Under the pieces are notes generated by a model, which was given only the letters and a program-made list of their open reading frames with translations, was not told where the DNA came from and ran no database searches. Below are positions 53,800 through 63,430 of a DNA stretch of 64,000 bases, piece after piece. Within the stretch, counting starts at the first letter, position 1. The number at the start of each line of letters is the position of its first letter. Location of the stretch: the NCBI GenBank assembly GCA_029961685.1, contig JARWKL010000008.1, positions 28,211,619 to 28,275,618 of the forward strand, read 5' to 3'. This DNA is from Aristolochia californica (Eukaryota > Streptophyta > Magnoliopsida > Piperales > Aristolochiaceae). The translations under genes and the position numbers were made by a program.

Positions 53800-53871
53800 T
53801 TAGTAGACTATAAAGGCGGTAAGAATCAAACAGGTAAGAACGATGCCTAAAGTTATGAAAAGAACAAGCAT
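53800..53871 (-). CDS. Leader micro-ORF A, copy F
   Basis: 23 residues starting MLVLFITLGIVLTCLIL and ending in Y before TAA. It keeps the 72-nt length. Confidence 0.4.
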   Translation of the reverse strand: MLVLFITLGIVLTCLILTAFIVY

Positions 53872-53874
53872 GAG

Positions 53875-54400
53875 ATTAATACGGAAAAGAGATAAGAAGT
53901 GTAATTCCCGAGGAGTTTTACTTTAGATCAAAGTTGTTTAGATCTTTATGCTTCCTCCTTCAGGTATGGAGAACCCAAGACACAGAGAGGTGTGCAGTTT
54001 CCTAGCATTAAGCTTCTGCCACGGGCTCCAGCATTTAGTCCCAAGAAAAAACAAAGCCCTGAAACCTCCTTGGGTATAAACGGGCAGAAACAAGGGATGC
54101 ATGGACCGTGAAGCATCAGAGGAATACCACAATGCTTTTACTTTTTGCTTGGGATTAACCCCGGGTTAGAGGAAGAAGGTACAGATCTAAACAGACCGAG
54201 ATCTAAAGCTTCCCCTTAGGGAAGTCCCGAAAACTGAACGAAAAAGGCGGAGAGTAACACTTACTTTAAAAACAGGGGTGTTCGTGAGGAAGATGTAGGT
54301 TGAGAAGAAGATGGAATTCATGGGTTGAAACAAGATAATGCCCTGAAACACTCTTTCATTCATGTCCTTTGTAATGTACAAGGGGGGCTATTTATAAGCA
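53875..54400 (-). promoter_or_regulatory. Viral promoter and 5' leader, copy F
   Basis: Minus-strand TTATAAATAG at about 54397-54388 (TATAAATA core) lies in the same place as the box of copy G. The leader follows with GAATGAAAGAGTG, the AAGCTT and AGATCT stretches and the GCTTCACGGTCCATG region. By position it is the pregenomic RNA promoter. Confidence 0.65.
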
Positions 54401-54785
54401 AACTCTACCGACACACTTGGAAAAAGAGGTGTTTATCCCGGTGCTCATTGGGCCCCATCGACAATAAACTTTCCCCAGAATCTTCCAAGTGGACGGTGAG
54501 AGTTATTCCAAGCCAAAAAAATGAAAAAGTACACTTTTTACAAGTCAAAAACAAGGTGCCCAAAACAGCGGGGGAAATTAAAAACCACTATCTTTTACAA
54601 AACCATGGGTTATAAACCATGGGCTTAAACTATGTGTCTGCAAACCGGAGATCTGGCAAATAGTAGATTTCAAAAACCATGTGCTTTTGTAAATCAGTGT
54701 ACTGGAGAGTACCGGGTTGCTTTTTGGAGAGCCTTCTAGTGTTCTGAGTTCTTGAGTTCTTGAGAGCTCTTCTTTTTTTTTTTTT

Positions 54786-54786
<1 letters not shown>
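54401..54786 (-). other. Upstream promoter region of copy F
   Basis: Partly similar to 60961-61260 (AACCATG, TCTTTACAAAA stretches). No coding sense. It ends in a T-run and (GA)n tract at the next join. Confidence 0.5.

Positions 54787-54788
<2 letters not shown>

Positions 54789-54817
<29 letters not shown>
54789..54817. repeat. (GA)n microsatellite at an inversion join
   Basis: It separates minus-strand copy F from the plus-strand block and matches the GA tract before 24919. Confidence 0.8.
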
Positions 54818-54819
<2 letters not shown>

Positions 54820-54821
54820 AC

Positions 54822-55275
54822 CTATCCATAATAGGATACATAACACTAACTTAGAAATTATGGCCAGAAAAATAGAAAACTGTGAATTACTCTCCTCAAA
54901 CATAGATTAGATACAATCGAAAAAGACTCCTATGAGGGGATTACAGTAGGCATAGAAGACCCAGAAACTTCCTACGTCTGCAACCAAGACAAATCTTTTT
55001 CTAGCATACTTGTCAGGGCCAAGATTATTTTCCCTAATAAACAATCTTTAATATTAGATGCCTTAGTAGACTCTGGCTGTACAAAATGTATCATCCATAG
55101 AAGAATCGTTCCCCCTAAGTTTTTGAAGAAAACAACTAAACAAGTTTTTAGCCAACAAGTAGATGGTACTTATAACTCATATACCACCTATTTCGATGAA
55201 GGAAAAATCCAATTCTTTACCAACTGCTCCACCTTTTCTGGATCTTATTCTTTACCTTTGACATGGGTTAGAGCG
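54822..55275 (+). pseudogene. Pararetrovirus coiled-coil and protease, plus-strand block
   Basis: ARKIENCE, EDPETSYVCNQDKSFSSIL and DALVDSGCTKCIIHRR appear in pieces. The ORF 55123-55341 covers KTTKQVFSQQVDGTYNSYTT to SLPLTWVRA, then runs into the inverted leader. It is fuller than the duplicate at 24930-25295. Confidence 0.82.
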
Positions 55276-55296
55276 TTGCTAATATATTTTTTTGTA

Positions 55297-55405
55297 TTAT
55301 GTATTAAACACGCACAATCTATAAAACTTAGCAAACAATAAACGCAGTAAGTACTAAAGCGATAAGAACAATTCCTAAGGTTATGAAAAGCACAAGCATA
55401 GAGAA
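55297..55405 (-). other. Inverted leader fragment with micro-ORF A (55328-55399)
   Basis: Same inverted insert as 25297-25430. The 72-nt frame on minus starts MLVLFITLGIVLIALVL and ends with C before TAA, and is intact. Confidence 0.7.
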
Positions 55406-55466
55406 TCTTTTAGGTTCCTATATATTTTTAATTATTAATATTATAGTTAGAATCGTAGATACATGA

Positions 55467-55650
55467 TCTTTGTCTTTATAGCCTTAGTAATAGTTTTCTG
55501 TATTTTAGTTATTTTTAGTTTTATCTGTTTTACTGTCTTTATATTCTTATAGAAGATTCGTAGAAACCCCTAGGCAAATCTTTATACCTAGAAGACAAAT
55601 AGTAAGGAGACATGCAAATCATTCAGCTTTAAATACTCCAGATTAATCAG
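55467..55650 (+). pseudogene. Leader ORF C, frameshifted copy
   Basis: It starts MIFVFIALVIVFC like 25486, but a deletion near 55533 (TTTACTGTC in place of TTTACTTTGTC) breaks the frame after the anchor. The tail coding sequence remains recognisable. Confidence 0.6.
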
Positions 55651-55664
55651 TACCCCCTCCAAAT

Positions 55665-55677
55665 TGGTATCAGAGCC
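55665..55677 (+). promoter_or_regulatory. Primer-binding site for initiator tRNA-Met
   Basis: A perfect TGGTATCAGAGCC, as at 25690. Confidence 0.9.
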
Positions 55678-55680
55678 CTA

Positions 55681-56075
55681 AGACCTGGAACCCTCCAAAA
55701 AACTAGATTATTTAGACCTTAGACTTCCATCAAGATTTGAGATAAAATATATAGGACCTAATTCCCTTAGGTGTCATTTCAACAGTGAAGAACATATTTT
55801 ACACGGGAATAATCCCCAATTAAATACTATCACAGATCTTATTATAAGTCTAGGTAATAATTTTCAAACAAAGTAACCGAAATAGAATTCACTTTAACTA
55901 AGATACAAGACGAAATTAAGACTTTAAAAATAAAAACAGAAAAACTCTCTGAGAATTTAGACTATCTAAAAAGTAGTAAAGGATCGCAACAAAATATTGA
56001 TAAAGAAATAGATTTAATATCCCAAAAATTGAAAGGTATCACAATAGAACCCAAAACCTCCTTAGCTAAAAAACC
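55681..56075 (+). pseudogene. AUG-less coiled-coil ORF after PBS, frameshifted copy
   Basis: LDYLDLRLPSRFEIKY and GPNSLRCHFNSEEHILHGNN are open here (the TGA of the 25.7-kb copy is AGA). The same 1-nt deletion gives TAA near 55875. The helix part is then in another frame. Confidence 0.6.
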
Positions 56076-56976
56076 ATGGCACTTTCACAGCGAGGTGAAG
56101 GATTTACCTCGGAAATAGGAAGTTTTTCTAGAAACCTTAATATAATAGACAGAATAAGAGGAAGGAGAAGTGTAGACCAAAGAGATATACAATTAGACGA
56201 AATAATAGATATAGATCAAGACATTACTATATTTAGCAATAACCCAATTAAACCTTCTTAACCCTAGACAATTATATAGAACAGGACCATTAAACTTTAA
56301 TACCGGATTATTTCGACATTACCGAGAAATCCAGATTAGTTGTGTAGGACAAGATTCTGTTAACATTAACTTAATAGCAGAACAAGCCTTTAAAGAAATA
56401 GGGGTAAAAGGATTAGGACGAAAACATCTAGGAACTAAAACCTTAGTATCTACAATGATAGATGGGTAGACCCTCAAAAGGCAATGTTAGGAATCACTGA
56501 GGTAGATATGAATCAAAATGGAGAAATATTTTATTGTTCCCCAGACTTCCTTATTGGACTACAAGATTTTAAAAAATATATCAAAATAGGTATTCAGACA
56601 AAAGGATATGAATCCTTTGTAGGAAACAATCTTTTATTGTGTACTGGATTCTTAGGAAGATGTACTTGTTCTAGCACTACTAGGTTCAAGGTTAAAATAG
56701 ATGATGTAGTTAATTTAATAGGAAACAAAGGAATAAAATTAATTAAGCCTATTAAATATTCTCCAGACATTTTAGCAGGATTAGAATGGAACCTTAAATT
56801 AGAGAAGAAAAAATAATCAGTCCTGAAGAAAGTATCATGTACACAGATACTAAAGGTAACATAAATATTAGATTTAATAGCTATGAACAAAAGAATACAG
56901 AAGATACAGAATCAATCTCTAGTGAAAATTATGACCTAGTCAATATAGAATTAGAAACAGATGAGATAATATACCC
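56076..56976 (+). pseudogene. Pararetrovirus MP and coat start, plus-strand block
   Basis: MALSQRGEGFTSEIGSFSRN starts in ACCATGG context. A frameshift follows SNNPIKPS, and the ORF 56484-56816 holds MNQNGEIFYCSPDF and [18 protein letters not shown] 1-nt loss at KLEKKK shifts into MYTDTKGNINIRFNSYEQKN and the acidic coat start, which ends at IIYP in the (AT)n tract. Confidence 0.85.

Positions 56977-57028
<52 letters not shown>
56977..57028. repeat. (AT)n-(AG)n microsatellite at an inversion join
   Basis: Same composition and flanks as 13451-13524: plus-strand coat on the left and minus-strand Cys-rich domain on the right. Confidence 0.8.
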
Positions 57029-57029
<1 letters not shown>

Positions 57030-57544
57030 TGGTCTGCAGGTTCTATACCTAGGGCTTTTAGACAAGGGATGCAAGCTTCTAGGGAACACTGATTGCATTT
57101 AGCTCTTTGTTTTTTGCTAGGATACCAAGCACACTTAAAACAAGGATTACTATCTAACCCTGTATTCCATGACCACGTATGTATACATTCTGAAGTAGTG
57201 TCCATAAGGTCAAGGTTTTCTTCTAGGCTTATGACTAAATCTTCATCTGAATCTAAAGGTGCATTTTGGATACTTACTATGCTATAAATAGATTCCGTAT
57301 CTGACATGTATTCATCTACTTCTATGAGATCTTGTTGGACATTTTCTACAAGGGTGGATCTCTTAGAGTTAATGTTTTGTCTTTTGGTACAGGTGTTGGC
57401 TAAGTGTTTTGTTTGGCCGCAAATATAGCAAGAAAGTTTATTCTTATAGGTTCATTTTGGGTTAAATCTTCTAATATGTCTATCTTTGTTTAAATATGGT
57501 TTCCTACTTTTGGATCTACGAATAAAGTATCCTTTCTTGAAGTA
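57029..57544 (-). pseudogene. Pararetrovirus zinc knuckle and Cys-rich domain, copy G
   Basis: The Cys-rich ORF (56951-57307) reads [39 protein letters not shown] and KCNQCSLEACIPCLKALGI. Upstream on minus, 57310-57545 carries the basic arm and the zinc knuckle (about 57385-57427) with small frame breaks. The minus-strand copy G is cut here by the AG/AT tract, so protease and RT of this genome end are missing. Confidence 0.85.
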
Positions 57545-58246
57545 TTATTTATGTTTTCTTACTTTTTGTCCTGAGTCTTTTAGACCATAAGCTTGGGTAG
57601 TATATATCTGCTTACAGAACCCATAATCATCTCCTTTAAGTTGTCTTTGTATTTGAATGTCTGTACATTTTTCTTGAAGGATAGTCATAATAAACTTGGT
57701 TCTTTGTCCTATTGAATACACTCCTGTAGGATTTGTTGTTTCTACATTTTGCCATTTATCATATATTTCTTTTCCTAGAGCTCCTGGTAATTTCCTAAAT
57801 AACTTTGTGCCTAAGTCTTTGTTGAAAGCATTTCCTGAAATACAGGTATAATAAAAGTAATTTTTTAGAAATTTCTTAACATATTTATAATTATGTAAAC
57901 TAAGTTGCTCTAAATAAACTACTGCGTCTTTTTGTAATGTTACAAATCCTTGATTTGGGTCATCTCTTGTTACTAATTGATAAACTTTATTAACAAAATT
58001 ATAGGGATTTGATCCTAGGCTAATTAGATGGCCAAATTCTTCTGGATTCCCTCTTTTATAACTTTCCCATAAAGCTTTTACGCTTTCTCCTAAAAATGTC
58101 TCTAAGTATCTGCACATTTCTTCTACATCTTGAGACTGAAAGTTCTGAATATAGTCTGACACTACCTGATTTTTCCAAAAGTCTAATATTGTTGTCCATT
58201 CTTGGGGATCATGGGCTGAAAGATTAAAAAAATTTCCTTTGCCCAT
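57545..58246 (-). pseudogene. Pararetrovirus coat core, copy G
   Basis: 233 codons from GKGNFFNLSAHDPQEWTTIL through ESVKALWESYKRGNPEEFGH, SGNAFNKDLGTKLFRKLPGA and GQRTKFIMTILQEKC. A single TAA just before (FQ-stop at 58247) separates it from the N-terminal part. Confidence 0.87.
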
Positions 58247-58761
58247 TTATTGAAACTTTATAGGTCTTTCTATTTCTTTTCTTTTTCCTTTGGGACGTAT
58301 CTTGTGATCAAAAGTTACTGGGTCACTATAAAGAATCCTTGGCATATTACCAGAATAATATACTTCCCTAGGAGGAGTTCGTGGATAAGTGGTATAACTA
58401 TTTCGGGGAATAGTATTAGAGCTTTTTTCATCCATGTATTCTTTGATACTTATAGTTTCTTCATCTTTTGTTGGCTCTAGAGGCATTTTTCCTATCTGAT
58501 GTTAGTTTCTTAGTCATAGTACATATATTCTTCCTCTTGGATTTTTTCATTTTTAATTAAGTGTTCTTCTAAATGAAAAAGTTCTTTTTCTGTTAATTTT
58601 AATTCTAGTTCTTTAGGGTATATTATTTCATCTGTCTCTGATTCTCCTTCTATGTGAACTAAATCGTAATTTTTGCTAGAAATTGATTTTGTGTCCTCTG
58701 TATTCTTTTGTTTATAACTATTAAATCTAATATTTATATTACCTTTTGTATCTGTATACAT
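58247..58761 (-). pseudogene. Pararetrovirus coat N-terminus, copy G
   Basis: The acidic domain (ESETDEIIYPKELELKLTEK) is frame-broken near 58500, then PLEPTKDEETISIKEYMDEK, PPREVYYSGNMPRILYSDP and KGKRKEIERPIKFQ. This is contiguous with the MP upstream. Confidence 0.85.
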
Positions 58762-58769
58762 AATACTTT

Positions 58770-59568
58770 CTTCAGCACTAATTATTTTTTCTTCTTTGAA
58801 TTTAAGGTTCCATTCTAATCCTGCTAAGATATCTGGGGAATATTTGATAGGCTTAATTAATTTAATTCCCTTGTTACCTATTAAATTAACTACATCATCT
58901 ATTTTAACTTTAAACCTAGTAGTACTGGAGCTAGTACATCTTCCTAAAAATCCAATACATAATAAAATATTGTTTCCTACAAAGGATTCATATCCTTTTG
59001 TCTAAATACCTATGTTAATATATTTTCTAAAATCTTGTAGTCCTATGAGGAAATCAGGGGAGCAATAAAATATTCCTCCGTTCTGATTCATATCTACTTC
59101 GGTGATTCCTAACATAGCTATTTTAGGATCGGCCCATCTATCATCATAGATGTTGAGCAGAGTTTTGGTTCCTAGATGTTTTCGTCCTAATCCTTTTACC
59201 CCTATGACAATTAAACCTAAATGAATTAAAGTATATAATTTCTTAATTTCTTTGAAAGCTTGTTCTGCTATTAAGTTTATGTTGACGGAATCATGTCCTA
59301 CACAACTAACTTGAATTTCCCTATAGTGTCTGAATAATCCAGTATTAAAATTCAAAGGTCCTGTTCTATATAACTGTCTAGGATTAAGGAGAATTAATTG
59401 ATTATTACTGAAGAAAGTAATATCTTGGTCTAAGTCGATTATTTCGTCTAACAGAATATCTCTTTGGTCTACACTTCTTCTTCCTGTTATTCTATCTATT
59501 ATATTAAGATTTCTAGAAGAACTTCCTTTTTCCGAGGTAAATCCTTCACCTCGCTGTGAAAGTGCCAT
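58770..59568 (-). pseudogene. Pararetrovirus movement protein, copy G
   Basis: The ORF 59002-59568 starts MALSQRGEGFTSEKGSSSRN in ACCATGG context. It runs through RRSVDQRDILLDEIIDLDQD, NLIAEQAFKEIKKL, GVKGLGRKHLGTKTLL and MNQNGGIFYCSPDFLIGLQD to NIGI, where CAG has become TAG. After that the frame goes on ([12 protein letters not shown] to GLEWNLKF). With one nonsense change in about 270 codons, this is the best-kept MP here. Confidence 0.9.
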
Positions 59569-59951
59569 GGTTTTGTTGATGATGAAGTTCTAGGTTCTAT
59601 TTTGACAGCTTTTAATTTTTGAGTTGTTAAATTTATCTCTTTATCAATATTTTGTTGCGATCCTTTACTAGTTTTTAGATAATCTAAATTTCCAGAGAGT
59701 TTTTTTGTTTTTACTCTTAAGGTTCTTAATTCGTCTTGTAGTTTGTTCAAAGTAAATTCTATTTCTGTTACTTTGCTTTGTAGATTATTGCCTAAACTTG
59801 CGCTAGTATTTAATTGTGAATTATTTCCGTGTAATATGTGTTCTTCACTATTAAAATGACACCTAAGACAATTAGGTCCTAAGTATTTTATATCAAATCT
59901 TGATGGAATTCTTATGTCTAAATAATCTACTTTTTTAAAAGGTTCCAGGTC
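59499..59951 (-). CDS. AUG-less coiled-coil ORF after PBS, copy G (150 codons)
   Basis: Open from the codon after a TAA beside the PBS to the stop at 59499, with no ATG. The second codon is CTG. The N-terminal part reads DYLDIRIPSRFDIKY and GPNCLRCHFNSEEHILHGNN (a possible Cys/His site). The middle is a coiled-coil (EIEFTLNKLQDELRTLR, DYLKTSKGSQQNIDKEINL). It ends KPWHFHSEVKDLPRKK and overlaps the MP ATG (59568) by 70 nt. Compared with copy F it has many silent changes, a strong sign of past coding. Non-AUG start after ribosome shunting is known for RTBV ORF1, and I infer something similar. Confidence 0.6.
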   Translation of the reverse strand, partial: DLEPFKKVDYLDIRIPSRFDIKYLGPNCLRCHFNSEEHILHGNNSQLNTSASLGNNLQSKVTEIEFTLNKLQDELRTLRVKTKKLSGNLDYLKTSKGSQQNIDKEINLTTQKLKAVKIEPRTSSSTKPWHFHSEVKDLPRKKEVLLEILI

Positions 59952-59955
59952 TTAA

Positions 59956-59968
59956 GGCTCTGATACCA
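59956..59968 (-). promoter_or_regulatory. Primer-binding site for initiator tRNA-Met, copy G
   Basis: A perfect TGGTATCAGAGCC on minus, five bases before the coiled-coil ORF. Confidence 0.9.
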
Positions 59969-59997
59969 AATTTAGGGGGTACTAATTTAATTTATTC

Positions 59998-60177
59998 TTA
60001 AGTATTTAAAGGAGAATTATTAGGAGATCTTCTTATTACTTGCCTTCTGGGAATAAAAACTTGCCTAGGGGTTTCTACTATTCTCCTACGGGAATAGAGG
60101 GATAAAGTGAAACAGATAATACTAAATATGAAAAAGTTACAAATAACTATTGTTAATGCTATAAAAACAAAGATCAT
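59998..60177 (-). CDS. Leader ORF C, copy G
   Basis: 59 residues: anchor MIFVFIALTIVICNFFIFS, tail RRRIVETPRQVFIPRRQVIRR, end SPLNT. Frame B is deleted here (the leader jumps from MFIWLEN to RYMIFVF), so an upstream in-frame ATG appears at 60207. The conserved start is 60177. Confidence 0.5.
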   Translation of the reverse strand: MIFVFIALTIVICNFFIFSIICFTLSLYSRRRIVETPRQVFIPRRQVIRRSPNNSPLNT

Positions 60178-60239
60178 GTATCTAGGATTCTCCAGCCAAA
60201 TAAACATAAAAGTACGGCGGCGTTGTGGCTTCCGGGAGC

Positions 60240-60310
60240 AACGCTTGGCTCCGAAAAGGCAAAGGCGTTTGTCAGGGCTTAGCCATCACCCAGCATTTTC
60301 CAGCCTAATA
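60240..60310 (-). promoter_or_regulatory. Conserved leader hairpin block, copy G
   Basis: GGCTGGAAAATGCTGGGTGA, GGCTAAGCC and TGACAAACGCC are kept, with one change that weakens the small stem (GATGGCTAAGCCC). GGAGCCAAGCGTTGCTCC next to it can itself pair in part (GGAGC/GCTCC). Confidence 0.5.
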
Positions 60311-60362
60311 TACCTTTATGTATAAGCACAAAAAACAAACACAAGCACACAATCTATAAAAC

Positions 60363-60434
60363 TTAGCAAACAATAAAAGCGGTAAGTATTAAACAGATAA
60401 GAACAATACCTAAAGTTATAAAGAGCACAAGCAT
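60363..60434 (-). CDS. Leader micro-ORF A, copy G
   Basis: 23 residues starting MLVLFITLGIVLICLIL, TAA stop. Against the array 1 form I count seven silent changes (the stop codon included) and about five conservative replacements in 24 codons, with no indel. Confidence 0.45.
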   Translation of the reverse strand: MLVLFITLGIVLICLILTAFIVC

Positions 60435-60439
60435 GGAGA

Positions 60440-60965
60440 GGATTTCAGAAAATAAGTAAGAAATATAATTCCCGAGGGGTTTGACTTTAGATCAAAGCTG
60501 TTTAGATCTTTATGCTTACTCCTTCAGGTATGGGGAACCCAAGACATAGTGAGGTGTGCAGTTTCCTAGCATTAAGCTTCTGCCACGAGCTCCAGCATTT
60601 AGTCCCAAGAAAAATAAAGCCATGAAACCTCCTTGGGTATAAACAGGTAGAAACGAGGGACGCATGGACCGTGAAGCATCAGAGGAATACCACAATGCTT
60701 TTACTCTGGGCTTGGGATTAACCCCGGGTTAGAGGAGGAAGGTACAGATCTAAACAGACATAGATCTAAAGCTTCCCCTTAGGGAAGTCCCGAAAACTAA
60801 ACGAAAATGGTAGAGAGTAACACTTATTGTTTAAAACAGGGGTGTTAGTGAGGAACGCTTAGGTTAGAAGAAGATGGAACTCATGGGTGGAAGACGAAGG
60901 ATGCTCTGAAAGACACTCTTTCATTCATATGGTTTAAATGTACACAAGGCTATTTATAGCCAAGA
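60440..60965 (-). promoter_or_regulatory. Viral promoter and 5' leader, copy G
   Basis: GGCTATAAATAGCC spans about 60962-60949 on minus, a perfect palindromic TATA box. Transcription would start near 60925 (GAATGAAAGAGTG follows) and give a leader of about 970 nt to the PBS, long as in other caulimovirids. It includes AAGCTTCCCCTTAGGG and AGATCT stretches. Confidence 0.7.
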
Positions 60966-61314
60966 GCTGCTGACACTAGGAGACAATGAGAATCACCTGG
61001 GTGCTCATTGGGCCCCATCGTCAGTGATGTGTCTCATGATGCTTTCCAAGTGTGCGGTTTACAAAATAATCTTTACAAAAGAGGTACAAAAAGTCAAAAA
61101 GTACAAGATATTATCTTGAAAAACCATGTGTTGTCTTGAAAACTGTGTGCCAAAACTGGGTGTTGGAGAAACTGCTTCTGGAAACCTATGTGCCGAAACT
61201 GGGTGCTGGAAAAACTGCTTCTGGATACCGTGTGGTTAGTGGTCTTTTGAATAATCTTTTGTGTTGTTTTTTTTTTATTATCTTGTCTCTTTTCTAAGTT
61301 TTTCTTGTTAGTCT
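60966..61314 (-). other. Upstream promoter region, copy G
   Basis: Non-coding, with direct repeats such as CAGCACCCAGTTT and TTTCCAGAAGCAG (near 61155-61225). It is likely to hold promoter elements. Confidence 0.45.
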
Positions 61315-61485
61315 TGTCTATCCTGTCTCTTTTTTATAGTACAGTCTTACTGTTTATCTATCCTGTCTGATAGTACAGTCTTACTGCTTTATAGTACAGT
61401 CTTACTGCTTTATAGTACAGTCTTACTGCTTTAGTCTTTTCTATCCTGTCTCTTTTTTATAGTACAGTCTTACTGCTTTATCTAT
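61315..61485. repeat. Short tandem repeats (TATAGTACAGTCTTACTG)
   Basis: Five imperfect copies of an 18-21 bp unit are mixed with CTATCCTGTCTC repeats, lying between the transactivator-like ORF and the promoter on the minus strand. They may be enhancer-type repeats or simple expansion. Confidence 0.75.
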
Positions 61486-61721
61486 TTGCCATCAAGTGTT
61501 ATTAAATTATGGATGGCCTCTGAGTCATAATCAAAGTCTTCGTCTTCTTCTTGGGAATAACATTGGAGAGTCTGAGTATCAGTTCCGGTGGAGCCGGTTT
61601 TACTGGAAGTGTCTGAATTATTCTTCTCATAACCTTGTTCTTTCAGATATTCCTGAAAATAGTCTTACATCATCTTCTTGATTTCTTCTGGGTCTGTGTA
61701 TGTTTTTTCTTTACTGTCTTC

Positions 61722-62525
61722 CTACCGTTTGACTTTTTTCTTTTCATTTGACATTTTTGGCAAATGTCCAGCCATCAACGGACTTGATTTGTCTTTACCG
61801 GCTACCGTTTGAACTGGACTAGCTAGTGAAAACCCTTCGCTAGTAGGGATCTGGGTACAAATAGTACTTGTGGTCTTGGCTTTGATCCTTCTATTTTCTT
61901 CTTCCAAAGTCTTAATATATTCTTTTTGAAAGTCATTCTTTTCTTCGAGCAGTCTTTTTTCTTCATTGAGTCTTTGAATGGTCTTGGCTAGAGTATCACA
62001 ATGGTCACAAAATATAATTCTTTTATTATCGTTGGCAACACCATAGGATACTTGGTCTTCTCTCATATGTCTCAAAGAAGGAGCTATGTAATAATTGATG
62101 CCAATAGTTAACTTGGCTGCCTCTAGTGCTTCTTGAAGATTATTAAAGCCTTTGTAAATAGGTCTGTTGAAATTTTGAATACTTTTGACAACTTCTGTCC
62201 AAGAATGAAAAACTCCTGGAGTGTGACCTTGGAAAACTACATAAAAATTAAAACTTTTCTTTTTCTATGAAAAATATTCTGAAAGACCGTTAATACTGGC
62301 TAAAAAGTATTTCTGATCTTTGGGAATTCTTTGGTAAGAAAGCCATAAGTTATCTAATAAACACCGTTCTTCTTTTGTAACTGAAATGCTAGGTAAAGTC
62401 TTAAAAGTAATATTAGATTTTGGAAAAACTACTAATTTCTGATTGCCAAAACTAAGAAATTCTTGTCCATAATTATTGAATCTGAAGGGCGTTGGTCTGG
62501 AAGAGTCGTGGTCTGGAAAATCCAT
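61722..62525 (-). pseudogene. Viroplasmin/transactivator-like ORF (one in-frame TAG)
   Basis: Residues 1-86 (MDFPDHDSSRPTPFRFNNYG to NGLSEYFS) end at TAG 62263-62265. The same frame goes on with NFYVVFQGHTPGVFHSWTEV and YKGFNNLQEALEAA. That matches the viroplasmin domain (RNase H1 N-terminal-like) of caulimovirus P6 proteins, which form inclusion bodies and allow reinitiation on polycistronic RNA. A coiled-coil (LAKTIQRLNEEKRLLEEKND) and a basic end follow, to 61722. It lies about 5 nt after the RNase H stop and just before the promoter, the usual TAV place. Only the TAG breaks it. Confidence 0.75.
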
Positions 62526-62529
62526 CTGT

Positions 62530-63087
62530 TCAATTAATCATAATATTTGTGTCAAAAAATCTTCTACTTAGAGTATTTGCAAGACTATTATTTTTACCTT
62601 TAATATGTTCAAATTCAATCTTGTACCCATTTCCTGTAATAATGTCTACAAGATTTAACCATCTTCTTCTACTTATCTTATTTTCTTTGCTTCTTTGGAA
62701 ATATTTTACTATAGCCTCACAGTCTGTTCTTAAAGTAAATTCTTGTTTATTAATAATAAACAGTCTAAAAGATTCTAGGGAATAAATTACTGCTAGAATC
62801 TCAGAATCTATGCTACTCATGTTTCCTTTTTCTTTAAATTTTCCACTAGCATAACTACAAATTTTTTCTTGTTCTTTCTCACTATATTTGTGGGGTTTGG
62901 CTATAAGAACTCCACCCCATCCTAGATTACTCCCATTTGTTTCAATGATTAGATAATCAGAATCTAAGGGCATTTGTAATTTTGATAATGTTTGAATTTT
63001 TTCTTTAACTTTTTTAACCAAATTCTTATCTTCATTGGTTAAAGAATTTTTGGCCAGTTGGAGAAGTTTTTCTGTATAGAGGGCCAA
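62530..63087 (-). pseudogene. Pararetrovirus RNase H, copy G
   Basis: 185 codons. LIIETNGSNLGWGGVLIAKP has Asn where the first catalytic Asp is expected. IDSEILAVIYSLESF keeps Glu and LRTDCEAIV keeps Asp. The last motif reads NNSLANTLSRR with Asn for Asp. Two of four catalytic acids are therefore lost. A 1-nt shift joins it to the RT ORF at 63032-63087. Confidence 0.88.
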
Positions 63088-63430
63088 TAATTTTTCCTAT
63101 GTCTTTAATAAAAGGTCTGGCATAATTGACCAATCCTAAAAATCTTTGGAGTTGTTTTGTATCTGATAAATCATCTGGCATTTCTAATATTTTCTTAGAA
63201 ATATGATCTTGTAGTTCTATCTGACCTTGTCCTATATTTACTCCTAAGAATTTTATGTATTCTTTAAATAGTTCAATTTTTGTTTTACTAATAATGATTC
63301 CTTCTTGCATAAAGGTGGCTAATACTAATTGTAAGTGACCTAAATGTTCTTCAATGGTTTTGCTAAACATTAAGATATCATCTATGTATACTAGTACAAA
63401 TGTATCATATTTCTTGAATATATTATCCAT
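63032..63430 (-). pseudogene. Pararetrovirus RT palm and thumb, copy G
   Basis: VLVYIDDILMFSKTIEEHLG contains the catalytic YIDD (63377-63388). KFLGVNIGQGQIEL and LQRFLGLVNYARPFI follow, typical of caulimovirid RT. A frame change at its end leads to RNase H. Confidence 0.9.
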
